From: Lunularia cruciata
Lineage: Eukaryota; Streptophyta; Marchantiopsida; Lunulariales; Lunulariaceae
Length of the DNA stretch: 64,000 bases
Direction: 5' to 3'
NCBI GenBank assembly: GCA_948567375.1
Contig: OX419756.1
Location: 67,346,333-67,410,332 of the forward strand
The notes beneath the pieces were generated by a model, which had not been told where the DNA came from, ran no database searches, and saw nothing but the letters and a program-made list of their open reading frames with translations. The translations under genes were made by a program, and so were the position numbers. The stretch's first letter is position 1. Each line of letters starts with the position of its first letter. Shown here piece by piece: positions 31,101 through 40,649 of this stretch.

Positions 31101-32058
31101 TGAGCTCGATGCCATCCAATCCAGTATACAGCAGCGTTTACAGATTGCGGAGGCCGACATCGTTCACTTTGAACTCTTACCTCCTAGATTTGATCATCGA
31201 GAAGAAGACGTAGCCGCCCTTGTAGAATCAAACACAAGAGACAGCAGCGTCAATGATGTCTGCAACCGGCTGGTATCAGTGATCCGCGAGGAAGGTCACA
31301 AGACGAGAGGTCACATAGACAAGAAGATAGAGGAGCTACATGAGAGGTTTGATAGGGCATTTGAGAAGCAGAATAGTCTCCTCAATCGGATTGTTTCTCT
31401 GCATCAGTGCTCCATACAGCAGGCGGACAGAAGTGTTCCACGGTACATCTTCTTGGCTAGGTGCACGGAGCCCCGCAAGTGGGTATCGGTGAAAGACGCA
31501 TTCACTGAGAAGGTATACAAGCGCTACCGGTTGCACATGCTCTGTGAGTCCTACTGTGGTGGCGGAAACTTTACATTCCCTCACGAAGTACACGGTCAAA
31601 AGGGATTTGATGTTGATTTAACTCCGGAATGGCTCGCTAAGCTAGCACCGTGGCTAGTCTGGTCCTTAAAAATCACTATTGTGGTGATGCAAATCGGGGG
31701 TGGATTTGTTTCGCCATTTCTCTCCCTGTTCCTGGACGAGTTCGGAGAGTCAGGTGGTGACGCTAGCAGGATAGCGGAGCAAACTGAGAAAACGGCCGTG
31801 GCAACAAGAGCAGCCCTCAACAAAGATGATCCCACAAGTCCTAGTCAAACCGTGAAGGAGGTGTCGGAAGCGATGGTTAAGAAATTGATAGCCAAGCATG
31901 GACCAGACGAATTCCAGAGTCTAAGTAATCTGCATCGTGTTTGCCTAAGGCCGAAAGACCCATCCTCCAAACAGCAGGCTTCGGTGGTATGGGTTTGTCA
32001 ACCTTGCTATGATTATTACATGAAGTCCGGTAGGGTGATTATGGACACCACGCGATAA
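28180..32058 (+). CDS. LRR-Roc-COR protein (plant ROCO-type GTPase), intronless, 1292 aa
   Basis: An uninterrupted 1292-codon gene. Residues about 60-375 are leucine-rich repeats of the ribonuclease-inhibitor kind (LKVLDLSGN, LEHLNLAYN, LEFLDLKNN, LHTLDLGSQ). A Roc GTPase follows: P-loop GYTGMGKT at 417-424, switch II DLAGQ at 477-481, and LNCKES at 547-552 in place of the usual NKxD/TKxD guanine motif. A COR-like part begins near 630 (FVVADTEWFCKKVVGHLLLP near 697-716). Residues about 1035-1080 look coiled. A C-terminal module (PRYIFLARC, RYRLHMLCES, about 1087-1190) includes a hydrophobic stretch at 1155-1175. The architecture resembles plant TORNADO1-like ROCO proteins, signalling GTPases that may be regulated by dimerisation. 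The start has A at -3 and G at +4 and is preceded by an in-frame stop. Codon use is more GC-rich than in the neighbours. Confidence 0.9.
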   Translation: MVDPDGFRELLEKLAQIDPEEEPDKYKHAVSHCAEQVQGTSSIDLRLTRLTSNGAEALVKVFDWCDVSSLKVLDLSGNFITSSVVTSLSRSLRSGLFTALESLDLSHNSGCQMGMDESKALAEAIGNGHLSNIRTLGLPSCHVPTIATALLKGNSILRELHLQFNRDLVQSSFELRNFFEKGNLSDLRLLNVRDCLITEEQMEYLSKVIVSGEIPNLEHLNLAYNTLGRGGCMSLSKGIRSGHLSKLKYLDLNWCQMRDSGAQQIFDSIDKMPSLEFLDLKNNAITDVGVTALAQVLRAKSLLKVQEIRLSGINMITNEGIVALAKAMGEPGNVPNLHTLDLGSQKTLEFMGARAVANAYCQNPQLTAFVEVNWPSESLKIRSDEQRKTNRRAEAIQLDLKDEEEVDQTTAKVFLCGYTGMGKTTLRKSLERNRWKSVVKWERTPWTTKEANTRGIELSHVIGEASSGKKVELVLWDLAGQDDVMHGVFSADHGLASGRATTFVLVFSAEASSQSWNSLTEKKLQSWLRFIASGSVKGVKRYLVLVLNCKESRMHGGPQGINFGTHVKHWRDLLKKYHAEFSDMINICEEPFAVDARQRTSVQELKQHLLDYVGNTLEGVKIPKICLDIQAFLRDWVEHNRQFPLLSWDSFSHKLKQAMHIDEMKLAAAAAHLQEFGEIIYHKDFSVDGTVVSDGHGFVVADTEWFCKKVVGHLLLPENKGEESSLQQQVASDGSLTVVQFLDHVGERREELIAMLERLGICYKVGSDKVFIPALIEKNDLSQWERKGVNWVMGRSLAPKADGKAAIPSSLFRRLQVLLAKDPNFGLTGDSEYCAGKSCSTFKVGSLIVLVEFNVDPSDPCDDRIDVLVKHSEGFNEADSTAGVIQPAELILQIMALAERLCVQTCPGVEFDRMIIQPWNAYESTVKMAERVLLRVDELKMRVQQNGLGRNTTYLVGVPPNEKHVREDELLSLSELDAIQSSIQQRLQIAEADIVHFELLPPRFDHREEDVAALVESNTRDSSVNDVCNRLVSVIREEGHKTRGHIDKKIEELHERFDRAFEKQNSLLNRIVSLHQCSIQQADRSVPRYIFLARCTEPRKWVSVKDAFTEKVYKRYRLHMLCESYCGGGNFTFPHEVHGQKGFDVDLTPEWLAKLAPWLVWSLKITIVVMQIGGGFVSPFLSLFLDEFGESGGDASRIAEQTEKTAVATRAALNKDDPTSPSQTVKEVSEAMVKKLIAKHGPDEFQSLSNLHRVCLRPKDPSSKQQASVVWVCQPCYDYYMKSGRVIMDTTR

Positions 32059-33743
32059 TGTGGCGTGGACTTACTGTAGGTTTTGTGGAACGGACTTACT
32101 TTAGGTCCCTTAGCATACGTCGTCTAGTTCATGTACTTAGAAGATCTGGGCCAACGAGCCAATTACCTGCAGAGAGAGCTCATATCCGCTGCGTAGAGTA
32201 GGAACCTTACTGTTTCTGTATATAGTCAGATGTGTAGGGCTTCAGCAGTTCTGAGCATGTGAGTCTTGACATATCTGGAGCTACAATTGGATCAGTTCCT
32301 GTTCCTGTAATTTCACAGCAAAAGGATGCGGTGCCAGAGTAAAGTATAACAGAAAAGTTACAGTAGTAAGTGACATGGGATAAAGGTAGAAACTACTTAC
32401 TCGAGATGTTCTCTGAGGAACTGCGAGTGATGTAGCAGTTGTGAGCTTCTCGGGTCTAAATTGCTAGTCCAGTAAGTTACTTCTGTATTCCACATCTACA
32501 GTGGACGGTCCTAAGAACTTGAAGGCATACTGTAGTCTGAATTCGAGCACCTTCTTTAAGGATTCGACAATGAATGATGTGTGAACTTACTTTGCTATCC
32601 CCTCCTCTTCACGGTATCAATTTTAATCTCAAGACTATTGAGTTCTGCTCAATCCAAGTGCGAGATTTCATATTGGAAAGTTTTCATATGATTATATGCA
32701 CATGACAAGGAAATTAAGGTTTTGGTAACCGTTGAGAACTTGACGGGAAAGAATTCAATTCTCTGTCCACGGATGTCTATAGTTTTGACGGCAACAAATT
32801 AAAAATTGTGACAATCTTGTAAGATGATTCATTCTGTATCTTGGTTAGTGAATCGCCTAGGTTATCGCGGAGAAAAATGAGACGTTGGAAGTATTCCCCA
32901 ATGAACTATGAGCCAAAGCCCTCAGAGAAGAAAAAACGTTTATAGAAGTTAAAGATTATAGCTAACTTTTTTTTTATTGTGAATAGGTTTTTTTCAATAT
33001 TAAGGTAGTTAATTTCTATCGTGGTGCGAGAATAGTCAGTCATCGAAAGAAGTTATAACAAATGATTTTTTGAAGAATGAGGAACTCTTTTCATTCCATA
33101 GTTAGTAATGCTAGTTATGTGCATTGAATATCTGAAGAACAGTCAACACATGGCCTTTCTCCTGTACACAAACAAAGAAGAGAGTACCATGACTAGTAGT
33201 CTTGACGATAAGGGGTTCCAATTCGCTGTAATTCAATCTGTGAAATCTTGTTAAATCTTTTAGAGTGCAATTCGATCAGGTGTGTGGAAAGGTCCCTTGA
33301 ACTTATAAGGTTTGTTATTGTAGATTCTTTTGATTTTCTTGCTATTTTACCTTTTTCTCTGTACATTATTCTACTTCATCAATTATTTAGTCTTGGGGCT
33401 TGCATTGTAGGCAGGAAAAACATTGTACTAGGAGCAATCGCTTGATTCTAGCTGATTCCCCTCTGGTTTGGGAGCTGACAAAGTTGATAGGACCGGGATT
33501 TAAAGGTATGGCTTTCGTGATTATACGTTTCTTTACAAGCCGTTGATCCAGCACTATTTACTGCATTGGTTGTCGACTGAGTCTTATTGCTAATTTTCTG
33601 TAAACATCTGGCGAAGTCACTCGACCAAGAATATAGGGTCTAACCACAAGTCTATGAACGCGAATCCCAAATCGTGCATCATTTGCTCTCTCTGTTCAAA
33701 ACTTGAATGAACCAAATTAGGTCGCTTGTTCATGATCAACGTG
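32059..33743. other. 3' flank of the ROCO gene, no gene recognised
   Basis: The stop is followed by a short direct repeat (GGACTTACTGTAGGT and GGACTTACTTTAGGT, within 40 bp). The rest is unique-looking, without transposon domains. Short open frames near 33,250-33,445 and 33,617-33,838 look like chance. No canonical AATAAA is seen close to the stop. Confidence 0.5.
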
Positions 33744-34546
33744 TCTATGAGTCTTATTTTGTAGATAACTCTTGATTGTGACATTGATTGAAGGACAGTT
33801 TTCTCTTTAAGCATAGGGAAGATAATTAACCTTAACATTAACTCTTGCAGAGCTTATAGATTTATGATCAGCTGTTAAGGACTGTGTGAAAAGAAAACTC
33901 TATATTTATTCCAAAGTATAGAGACAGCAAAATAAAGCTTATTGTCATGAAATACTTGGTTTCTAGTTTGGTACGTCTAGTGGGTAGATTTTTCATGAGG
34001 TGGTTTTGCTTAGATGGTATAGCTTGCCAAATACCCAATTATGGCAACGAAACATTTTTGGCGTGGGGTAGATTGTCAACCGAGTGAGCTCTTAGAGGAA
34101 TTTTGACTGAAGATCATTATTTTGATTCAAATATCATCCCTTTATATCATTCAGAAAATTATTTTCTTATCACAACATATTCTCGTCCTCATCGCTTATT
34201 TGCTTGTTGATTACTGAAACACAAGTAATCCTTCATCTTGCAGTATTGATTATGAATAAAAATAAGAAAACCTTTTTTTTGTAAATTTTATTACCCAAAA
34301 TTATGAATACAAAATTATTCTACATGTTGAGAGGGTTATAAAAGAATTGGTCAAATTAATATTGATATTTAAGCGTCTACATTCATGGTTTATTTTTCTT
34401 AGATTACTATTGATGTTTGATGAGCTTGCTAGCTTTCTTCCCACTGAACAGTTTGACGTTAAACTTTCATTTTGCTTGTATTCCTCAGTCTGTAGTCCAA
34501 CGCTTGCCTTGAAACAGTGTTGATCCACACTAATTAATTTGTATTA

Positions 34547-35138
34547 CTAAGGTTCACACTTATTGAGAGAAGTGATCTCAAAAGTCACTGAAATAGTGTG
34601 GTCTAGACTACTCATGGAAAAGAGTGTACTAGTTTGATCAATTTCAGTGTGAACTGAACTAAGCAACGTTGCCTCGTTGCAAAACCTCTGAATCAGCGAG
34701 TCTACACAGTCAACTTTTATTCTAGCCCAGGAAAGAATTCCACTGGCTAGCATCTGTCCCAATCGTATTGAGATTTGTCTGATACTGTTTGGCTGCTGCA
34801 ATTCCAAGTCCAAGTAACTCGGCTTTGCAATATACAATTGATGTAGTTTCAATATTGCATCTATATGGTTCAGAAGCAATATATTTGTGAGGTCGAATCC
34901 TATTCTTGCTTCAAGCTTAGACCTCCCGTCGTTTGTGTCCGGGGCATTATAGCTCGAAACAGGTTGTTCATGCTGGAGAGCAAATTTCACTGCTACAAGG
35001 CAGTAGTTTATCAACCGCTGTATGTCAGGGAAAATCCTTTTCTGGATGTGACAGCAGGACCCAGCCTTGCACGAATTTTTCCTTGGAAGCAAGAAGTGGT
35101 ATCCCGCAGGTCTGTGCAGATATGTTGTGTGCGTCGTG
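34547..35138 (-). pseudogene. unknown gene of the duplicated block, downstream part (copy A)
   Basis: The 181-codon frame (35,092 leftward) reads HIQKRIFPDIQRLINYCLVA, FALQHEQPVSSYNA, EARIGFDLTNILLLNHIDAI, LASGILSWARIKVDCVDSLI and LLSSVHTEI. Copy B has the upstream MSRRTQDICTDLRDTHFLLP in frame. In A a single G is missing in the run at about 35,098, so the two parts are frameshifted. Block C keeps HIQKRIFPEIKRLINY and LASEILFSARITFDKVH in its own degenerate copy. The pattern across copies is that of protein-coding sequence. I do not recognise the family. Confidence 0.5.
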
Positions 35139-35300
35139 ACATGATCTAGATTTCATGTGTACTCTGTACACGTAAAATGCAGGTGTCATATACGATTGTG
35201 TGTGGCATATTTAGAGGCGAAGCTCTTTGGAACCCTGAGAGAGATTGAATCCAATACTCCGAGAAATGAAACATGAGGAAATAGTTGACTGACAGGAAAT

Positions 35301-35522
35301 TTAGCCACAAAGAAGACTCCCGTTCCCGTTCCCATCCCCAGCGAGCGCCCGGTTGCAAAGATGCGTTGTAGCACCCGAATCAATGTTATAACCACCAAAT
35401 AACACACCATTCGAAGGTATGTGAATCAGCTGATTTGGTGTATTTTCACATTCACATTCTTGGGAAGCAGTAAGCCACGGGGGAGAATCGTCGTCGCCAA
35501 GAATATCATTGTAGTCAGCCAT
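35301..35522 (-). CDS. unknown small protein beginning MADYNDILGDDDSPPW (copy A)
   Basis: 73 codons from the ATG at 35,522: an acidic N-terminus, then PPWLTASQECECENTPNQ, LIHIPSNG, and a short tail. The frame could open 39 codons earlier at 35,639, and copy B keeps that extension, but block C does not, so I prefer the internal ATG. Between A and C the first 35 codons differ mostly at third positions (GAC/GAT, GGC/GGG, TCC/TCA), which argues for coding constraint. The tail differs in C by a gap. It may be a first exon. A TATATATA stretch near 35,735-35,745 lies upstream. No known domain. Confidence 0.45.
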   Translation of the reverse strand: MADYNDILGDDDSPPWLTASQECECENTPNQLIHIPSNGVLFGGYNIDSGATTHLCNRALAGDGNGNGSLLCG

Positions 35523-35538
35523 GGCTGGAGGAATTTGA

Positions 35539-35787
35539 CTAGGAGAGATCCGAACGATCGATGAATTGCTTAATCTGTGGGCTAGATCTCCTGTATATAA
35601 GAAGATATGATTTCGAGCTCTTGTTACACGAATAAGCAAGACTTTTGAGAGTGGCCTTCCAGAGTTTCTCTGAGTAAGTGCTGTAGTCTGCGAGGGCCTT
35701 GAGAGTATGATGTTTGAAGCTTAACCCAAGAGGCATATATATAATATCTATCTGTAAGTCCCGATTTAGGAATGTGTACAAAGTCAC
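35539..35787 (-). CDS. unknown small ORF with KALADYSTYSEKLWKATLK (copy A)
   Basis: An 82-codon frame directly upstream of the MADYND start, in another frame. Copy B has the last 65 codons almost unchanged. Block C keeps the reading (KLRKATLNNLAYSCNKGSKP, IYRRSSPQIKQFIDRSDK), with changes such as GCC/GCT, CTC/CTT, ATC/ATT, TCG/TCA and GAT/GAC that are silent. This suggests the segment was translated, perhaps as an exon or an upstream ORF of the MADYND gene. In C a TAG replaces the Tyr of ALADY. The start is uncertain; no family is recognised. Confidence 0.4.
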   Translation of the reverse strand: MTLYTFLNRDLQIDIIYMPLGLSFKHHTLKALADYSTYSEKLWKATLKSLAYSCNKSSKSYLLIYRRSSPQIKQFIDRSDLS

Positions 35788-36119
35788 CGGAGACTGTGCT
35801 TAACGCGCAGAAAAGAAAAAGTGTACAGTTTAGTTGACGTCAAGATTGGAGACTGACAGTGTACATGTTATAGCAGGGATTTTTGTATCCAGTTCCGTGG
35901 GCGGCCACAACAACAGTGTTTAATACGACCCATATCCAGAGCTTCCCACGGCAAGCTAGATAACGATAGTAGCGTTGGTTCAACATTTGGGCATGTATCA
36001 CGGATCAAAGTAGGAGATTACACTCTTTAAATGGTAATTCATGACATTCAGGTGAAAATTGTTGCTTCACTGAGGCCGTCATCGTCCTACTGTCTTCCAA
36101 ATTTGAGGTTTTAATCAAA

Positions 36120-36245
36120 ATGGCTGGCGATGTCTTTGGCGATGGTGATTGTCCTCCATGGGTGACTGCTTCTCAAGAAGCTTGTTGTCATGATCAGCAA
36201 ACACATCTCAAGATCATCCTCTGGAGAACCAGTGTGGGATCCTGA
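36120..36245 (+). CDS. small ORF MAGDVFGDGDCPPWVTASQE, divergent paralogue of the MADYND ORF (copy A)
   Basis: 41 codons reading away from the minus-strand MADYND start, 597 bp apart. The pattern MA-x-x-x-x-x-GD-x-D-x-PPW-x-TASQE is shared by both, so they are paralogous heads of two divergent genes. After the shared part it continues ACCHDQQTHLKIILW and stops. It may be a first exon. A TTTAAATGG box lies about 95 bp upstream. In copy B the matching ORF starts at 48,435 and is cut at 48,492 by the copia LTR. No function is known to me. Confidence 0.4.
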   Translation: MAGDVFGDGDCPPWVTASQEACCHDQQTHLKIILWRTSVGS

Positions 36246-36880
36246 TACTTGCTCTTTGGAGATGGAAACGTCTATTACCAACGAAGCTGTGGGTGAGACG
36301 TCATGTACACGTGAGTCTTCTCTTTTCTTGAACGCGTAATGATGATATGGAACATGAGGATGCCCTACTTTGTTATGATAGAGTGTCACAACCTTATATT
36401 TAATATGTGCACACAGGCTAATGCACGTGTGCTTGGAAGAAACTTGCACTATCTTTCTTTGTATGTTTGCTTTGGTTCGATACAAAGCTCGAAATTCTCA
36501 ATGTAGTTTAGGCTATATTTGCAAATGTTTTCCAGGCCATTACATTGCTATCCCCCATTCATGAAAGAAACAGAAAGACATATGATAGTTAGATCATGGT
36601 TACAGAAGAATATACCTTCAAGTTAAACTTATTCTCACAGAACATTATACTAAAACAGAATATTAAACCAAAAATTCTCACATCAACCGAGAATCAAATC
36701 AACATCCATGAACGTTTACTGATTTTTGCAAATTTTTGGGCTATTCCAAAATCCTGAAAATGTCCAAATCATAAAATGGTCAACTTTGTGCGCATTAAGC
36801 ACAGTCTACATTGAGACACTACACATCCCCAAGTCGGGACTTGTCGGGACAGATAGTATATAATGACTCTTTGTTTAACC
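36246..36880. other. no gene recognised between blocks A and C
   Basis: Unassigned sequence. The minus-strand 124-codon frame at 36,111-36,485 is antisense to the small ORF above and shows no recognisable domain. Confidence 0.4.
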
Positions 36881-37104
36881 ATCGAACATTATACTCACAA
36901 ACATTATACTCACAAGGCCCTCGCAGACTAGAGCGCTTACTCAGAGAAGCTCCGGAAGGCTACTCTTAACAATCTTGCTTATTCGTGTAACAAGGGCTCG
37001 AAACCTTATCTTGATATATACAGGAGATCAAGCCCACAGATAAAGCAATTCATTGATCGTTCAGACAAGAAGCTCACATCTCTCCTTGTCAAAGTCCTCG
37101 AGGC

Positions 37105-37290
37105 ATGGCTGATTACAATGATGTTCTTGGGGATGACTATTCTCCCCCGTGGCTTACTGCTTCACAAGAATGTGAATGTGAAGATAACCCAAATCAGCTG
37201 ATTCACATACCTCCAAATGGTTTGCCGTTAACGCATCTTCGCGACCACGCGCTCGTCGAGAACGTGAACGGGAGTATTCTTTGTGGCTAA
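37105..37290 (+). CDS. MADYND small ORF, copy C
   Basis: 61 codons, MADYNDVLGDDYSPPWLTAS and onward to NGSILCG. It shares the start and stop positions with copy A but lacks about 13 codons after IHIPPNG. In this copy the preceding KALAD frame carries a stop, so the whole gene may be inactive even though this piece stays open. Confidence 0.35.
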   Translation: MADYNDVLGDDYSPPWLTASQECECEDNPNQLIHIPPNGLPLTHLRDHALVENVNGSILCG

Positions 37291-37444
37291 AATTTCCTGA
37301 CAGTCAATTGTTTCCCCTCATGTCTTCATTTCTCGAAGTATCGGATTAAATCGGTCTCAGGGTTCCAAAGAGCTTTGCCTCTAAAGTATGTCACACACCA
37401 TCGTATATGACACCTGCATTTTACGTGTACTGAAAAGACATGAA

Positions 37445-37783
37445 AGCTGCAGCGTGTTTCGTTCACAACGCACACAAGATATCTGCACAGACCTGCTGGA
37501 TACCCACTTCTTGCTTCCAAGCAAAAATTCGTGCAAGATTGGGTCCTGATGTCACATCCAGAAAAGGATTTTCCCTGAGATAAAGAGGTTGATAAACTAC
37601 GGCGGTAGAGCATTAAAATTGGCTCTCCAGAATGAGCAACCTGTTTCGAGCTATAATGCCCGACACATACGAACGGAGATCCAAGTTGGAAGCAAGAATA
37701 TGATTCCAGCTCACAAATGTATTGCTTCTGAGCCATATAAATGCAATATTGAAAGTACATCAATTGTAATATTGCGAAACTGA
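37445..37783 (+). pseudogene. unknown gene of the duplicated block, downstream part (copy C, first half)
   Basis: The plus strand keeps RTQDICTDLLDTHFLLP and HIQKRIFPEIKRLINY, then frameshifts into an open frame (37,589-37,783) with LALQNEQPVSSYNA. The homologous sequence resumes at 38,388 after the solo LTR (LASEILFSARITFDKVHA). An LTR insertion and frameshifts show the copy is dead. Confidence 0.5.
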
Positions 37784-37789
37784 ATCACT

Positions 37790-38387
37790 TGTTAGGATGT
37801 AGGGCCTGATCCATTTCGATTAATCTTATTTGTGATGCTGAGATCTACTGCTCAGATTGTCTGCGGCATAAATTGTCCAAGGTCGGGATAAGAGATTGAC
37901 AAAAACAGAGAATCAGCCGTGGCTCTTTGGAGTGTTTGTACTTGGCGAACTTGAAGTCTTTCGACTTGCTGTAGCTGGTCAGGAGAGGGTTGATCATGTT
38001 AGACTCAGGAAAGATCGGCAGGGAAAGAGCTAGTCTGGAGAAAGAGCTTCCTAGAAATCTATGGAACGAGTATTGATCGATCTGATAGTGAAATCAATTT
38101 GAGGGGTGCGGCCGTGTACGGAGGAGCAGAGACTCGGAACCACGTTAAATCTTGTATATCTGTGTGTATATCTATTATTTAGTGTCATGTGACCGTCAGA
38201 GGAAATCTAGGATTTTAAGGGCATGCACAAGATTACAAATATACCAGCTCCGAAGCTAGCAAAGCAGAGTGGATCGGGGTGCTGTGAGTAATAAGAACTG
38301 ATGAAATCAAACAATTCTAGTCGTGAGTTGATCCCTAACACTTGGGATTACCACTAGAGATCGATAGGTTACAGAGGATTCCTAACA
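37790..38387. repeat. solo LTR, 598 bp, with TCACT target-site duplication
   Basis: Starts TGTTAGGA and ends TCCTAACA, an eight-base inverted repeat with TG...CA termini. It is flanked by TCACT at 37,785-37,789 and 38,388-38,392. Removing it and one TCACT restores collinearity with block A. A solo LTR forms by recombination between the two LTRs of an element. The strand cannot be told and no other copy is seen in the window. Confidence 0.85.
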
Positions 38388-38555
38388 TCACTTGACTTGG
38401 AAACGCAGTAGTTAAACAGTATCAGAGAAACCTCAATTGGGACGGATTCTAGCTAGTGAAATTCTTTTCAGCGCCAGAATAACATTTGACAAGGTACACG
38501 CGGTGATGCAGAAGTTCTCCAATGGAGTCACCTTGCTTAGTTCAGTTAATGCTTA

Positions 38556-38990
38556 ATGAAAAGACAATGTCTACGAGGTCATGATAAACGTTCATATCTT
38601 TGAAAAATACCTATATCACGATGACAGATCTTCTAGAATGCACAGAAATCCTCCCAGAAATTAGGATGCAATTCCAAAGCAACCTGACCGTCTGGAGTGT
38701 AGAGCTTGTCTAGTTCTACAACATCTAAGGGCTTATTGGCATGAAAGTGGCTCACTGAATGAAAACATGTCCGTGTTATGTGTGTTCTCCGAAGCAGTAG
38801 GAATACTATCACAATTTACAAATCCACAGAGCACCTTTTGCAGCTCTATAGTAAGTGAGTCCGGAACGCTGTACGCAGAGAACATCTGATTAGGGTCTCA
38901 AACTGAGGTATACACTTTGCTTACCGTATACACTAGGCATTAAACATGTGCGTATACAAACCTGTAGGTTGAAAATGACCAGAAATATCA
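38556..38990. other. no gene recognised
   Basis: Unique-looking sequence between block C and a dispersed repeat fragment. It holds no reading frame of note. Confidence 0.45.
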
Positions 38991-38994
38991 GTAT

Positions 38995-39235
38995 CAATGA
39001 GCGGGGAAGCCAAAGCGGGTCGAGGAAGTAGTTTGGCCACATAGTTACAAGTGTACAAAAGTACAGTAAGTTACATCATCAGGGTGCAATGGTCATATCA
39101 CAACCATCGGAGTTGTCATGTCATTGGAATCAGAGGTGATCATGGTTGGAGACCATTGGAGTCAAGCATCACCATGATGGCCTGCAATGAGAGACAGGAT
39201 GGTGGCCTTGTGGCACCACTCTGGTGCAACACGGC
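38995..39235 (+). repeat. dispersed repeat fragment, inverted copy of 41,835-42,065
   Basis: The plus strand matches the reverse complement of 41,835-42,065. Shared text includes GAGGAAGTAGTTTGGCCA (GGAAGTAGTTTTTGGCCA there), GTCAAGCATCAC and GTGATGGCCTGC-like text. It is probably a fragment of the 42-45 kb retroelement. Confidence 0.65.
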
Positions 39236-39261
39236 CATGTGAATCTAAGGAGTGATGATAG

Positions 39262-39837
<576 letters not shown>

Positions 39838-39884
39838 TAATTAAACACAATTTTATTTCAAATTTTTAAGAAAAAATTTGGTCT

Positions 39885-40260
39885 GGCAGCACCGTCACTA
39901 CATTAATTTGGTAAGATAGAGTAGGTACATTAGAGCTAGTCTTAATGAGCTTTAACTTGAGAATGGGTACATCTCACAATAGTGGATGTGCCCCCTCATT
40001 TTTGTACTAGAATTTATAAGGGGAATCACGCTCACATAATAAGATTTAAGGCCTATGCAAAATTTCTAGTTTTTCATGATTTTGTTGTCCACATTTATGT
40101 ATGCTCGGTCTGCAATTTCCTTTGTATGCATGAATTGGATTTTGCATTGGTGAAGGTGTAATGAGGACCTCCATGATCCTCAATGCATGAATGTCAGTAC
40201 TGTGTATGTTTTGTGATTGTTGGGTGGAGTAGTGGTGAGGAAGTAGAAGTGAGAAAAAAG
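39885..40260 (+). repeat. left arm of a 375-bp inverted repeat
   Basis: This arm pairs with the reverse complement of 40,650-41,025. Shared pieces include AGATAGAGTAGG (AAATAGAGTAGG), TTTTGTTGTCCACATTT and GTGGAGTAGT. The arms have many differences, so the repeat is old. It starts a few tens of bases after the atpH fragment. Confidence 0.7.
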
Positions 40261-40649
40261 TGCTAAGGTGAGGGAAGGCAACCATGCTTGACTAGAGTGT
40301 TGAATCCTTGTGTGTTTTGAAGGATGAAGGGTTGACAGGATATACTTGGATCTTGAAGGTGATGGTCCAATTTATATTGAAGATCATCGGCCCCAAAGGT
40401 ATGTACTCTTGCAATTACTTATATCATGTATACCATAGTGAAAATGTGAAGATTCTACACTTCCTAGAAGGTGTTCCTCACCTCTATACTATAGGTTTTT
40501 GACTTGCTGGTTTGTTTTTACATAAGTTACTTCACAACTCTCACAACCCTCATGGCCGGCTGAAGCATCACCTCAATTCTTCAAAACACCGAAATATCCA
40601 ACAGCCCAATCAAGCCTAATTACTATCCCACACTTCAGCAACTGCATTA
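40261..40649. other. spacer between inverted repeat arms
   Basis: About 390 bp without a recognised gene. The 64-codon plus frame at 40,308-40,502 has no known motif. Confidence 0.4.

Larger units (their letters stand above)
33744..36177. repeat. duplicated block A
   Basis: Collinear and same-oriented with block B (45,788-48,492), sharing long near-identical stretches such as the one around TAGTGTGGTCTAGACTACTC. It lacks 261 bp that B keeps; the gap in A lies between two TATG tetramers. Part of the block is also found inverted as block C. The block contains minus-strand small ORFs and one divergent plus-strand ORF. The right edge is set only by where B is cut off, so A may extend further. 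Confidence 0.85.
36880..38555. repeat. block C: inverted, partial, older copy of blocks A and B
   Basis: The plus strand follows the minus strand of block A from about 35,720 to 34,640. Order: the KALAD segment, the MADYND ORF, the TTTCTCGAAGTATCGGATT stretch, the HIQKRIFP segment, a solo LTR, then the LASEILFSARI segment to about 38,555. It is more diverged from A and B than these are from each other, so it split off earlier. Confidence 0.8.

Noticed and set aside
34301..34528. Minus-strand ORF in block A with a counterpart in block B (46,594-46,872).
   Set aside because: The A and B versions differ by frame-changing gaps and have different ends, and C has no counterpart. It is more likely 3' untranslated or intronic sequence.
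35301..35522. The MADYND ORF contains YNIDSGATTHLC, which looks like the DSGA-x-x-H protease motif of copia elements.
   Set aside because: No other protease or gag context is near, block C lacks this stretch altogether, and the segment lies in a short tail. I treat it as a chance resemblance.
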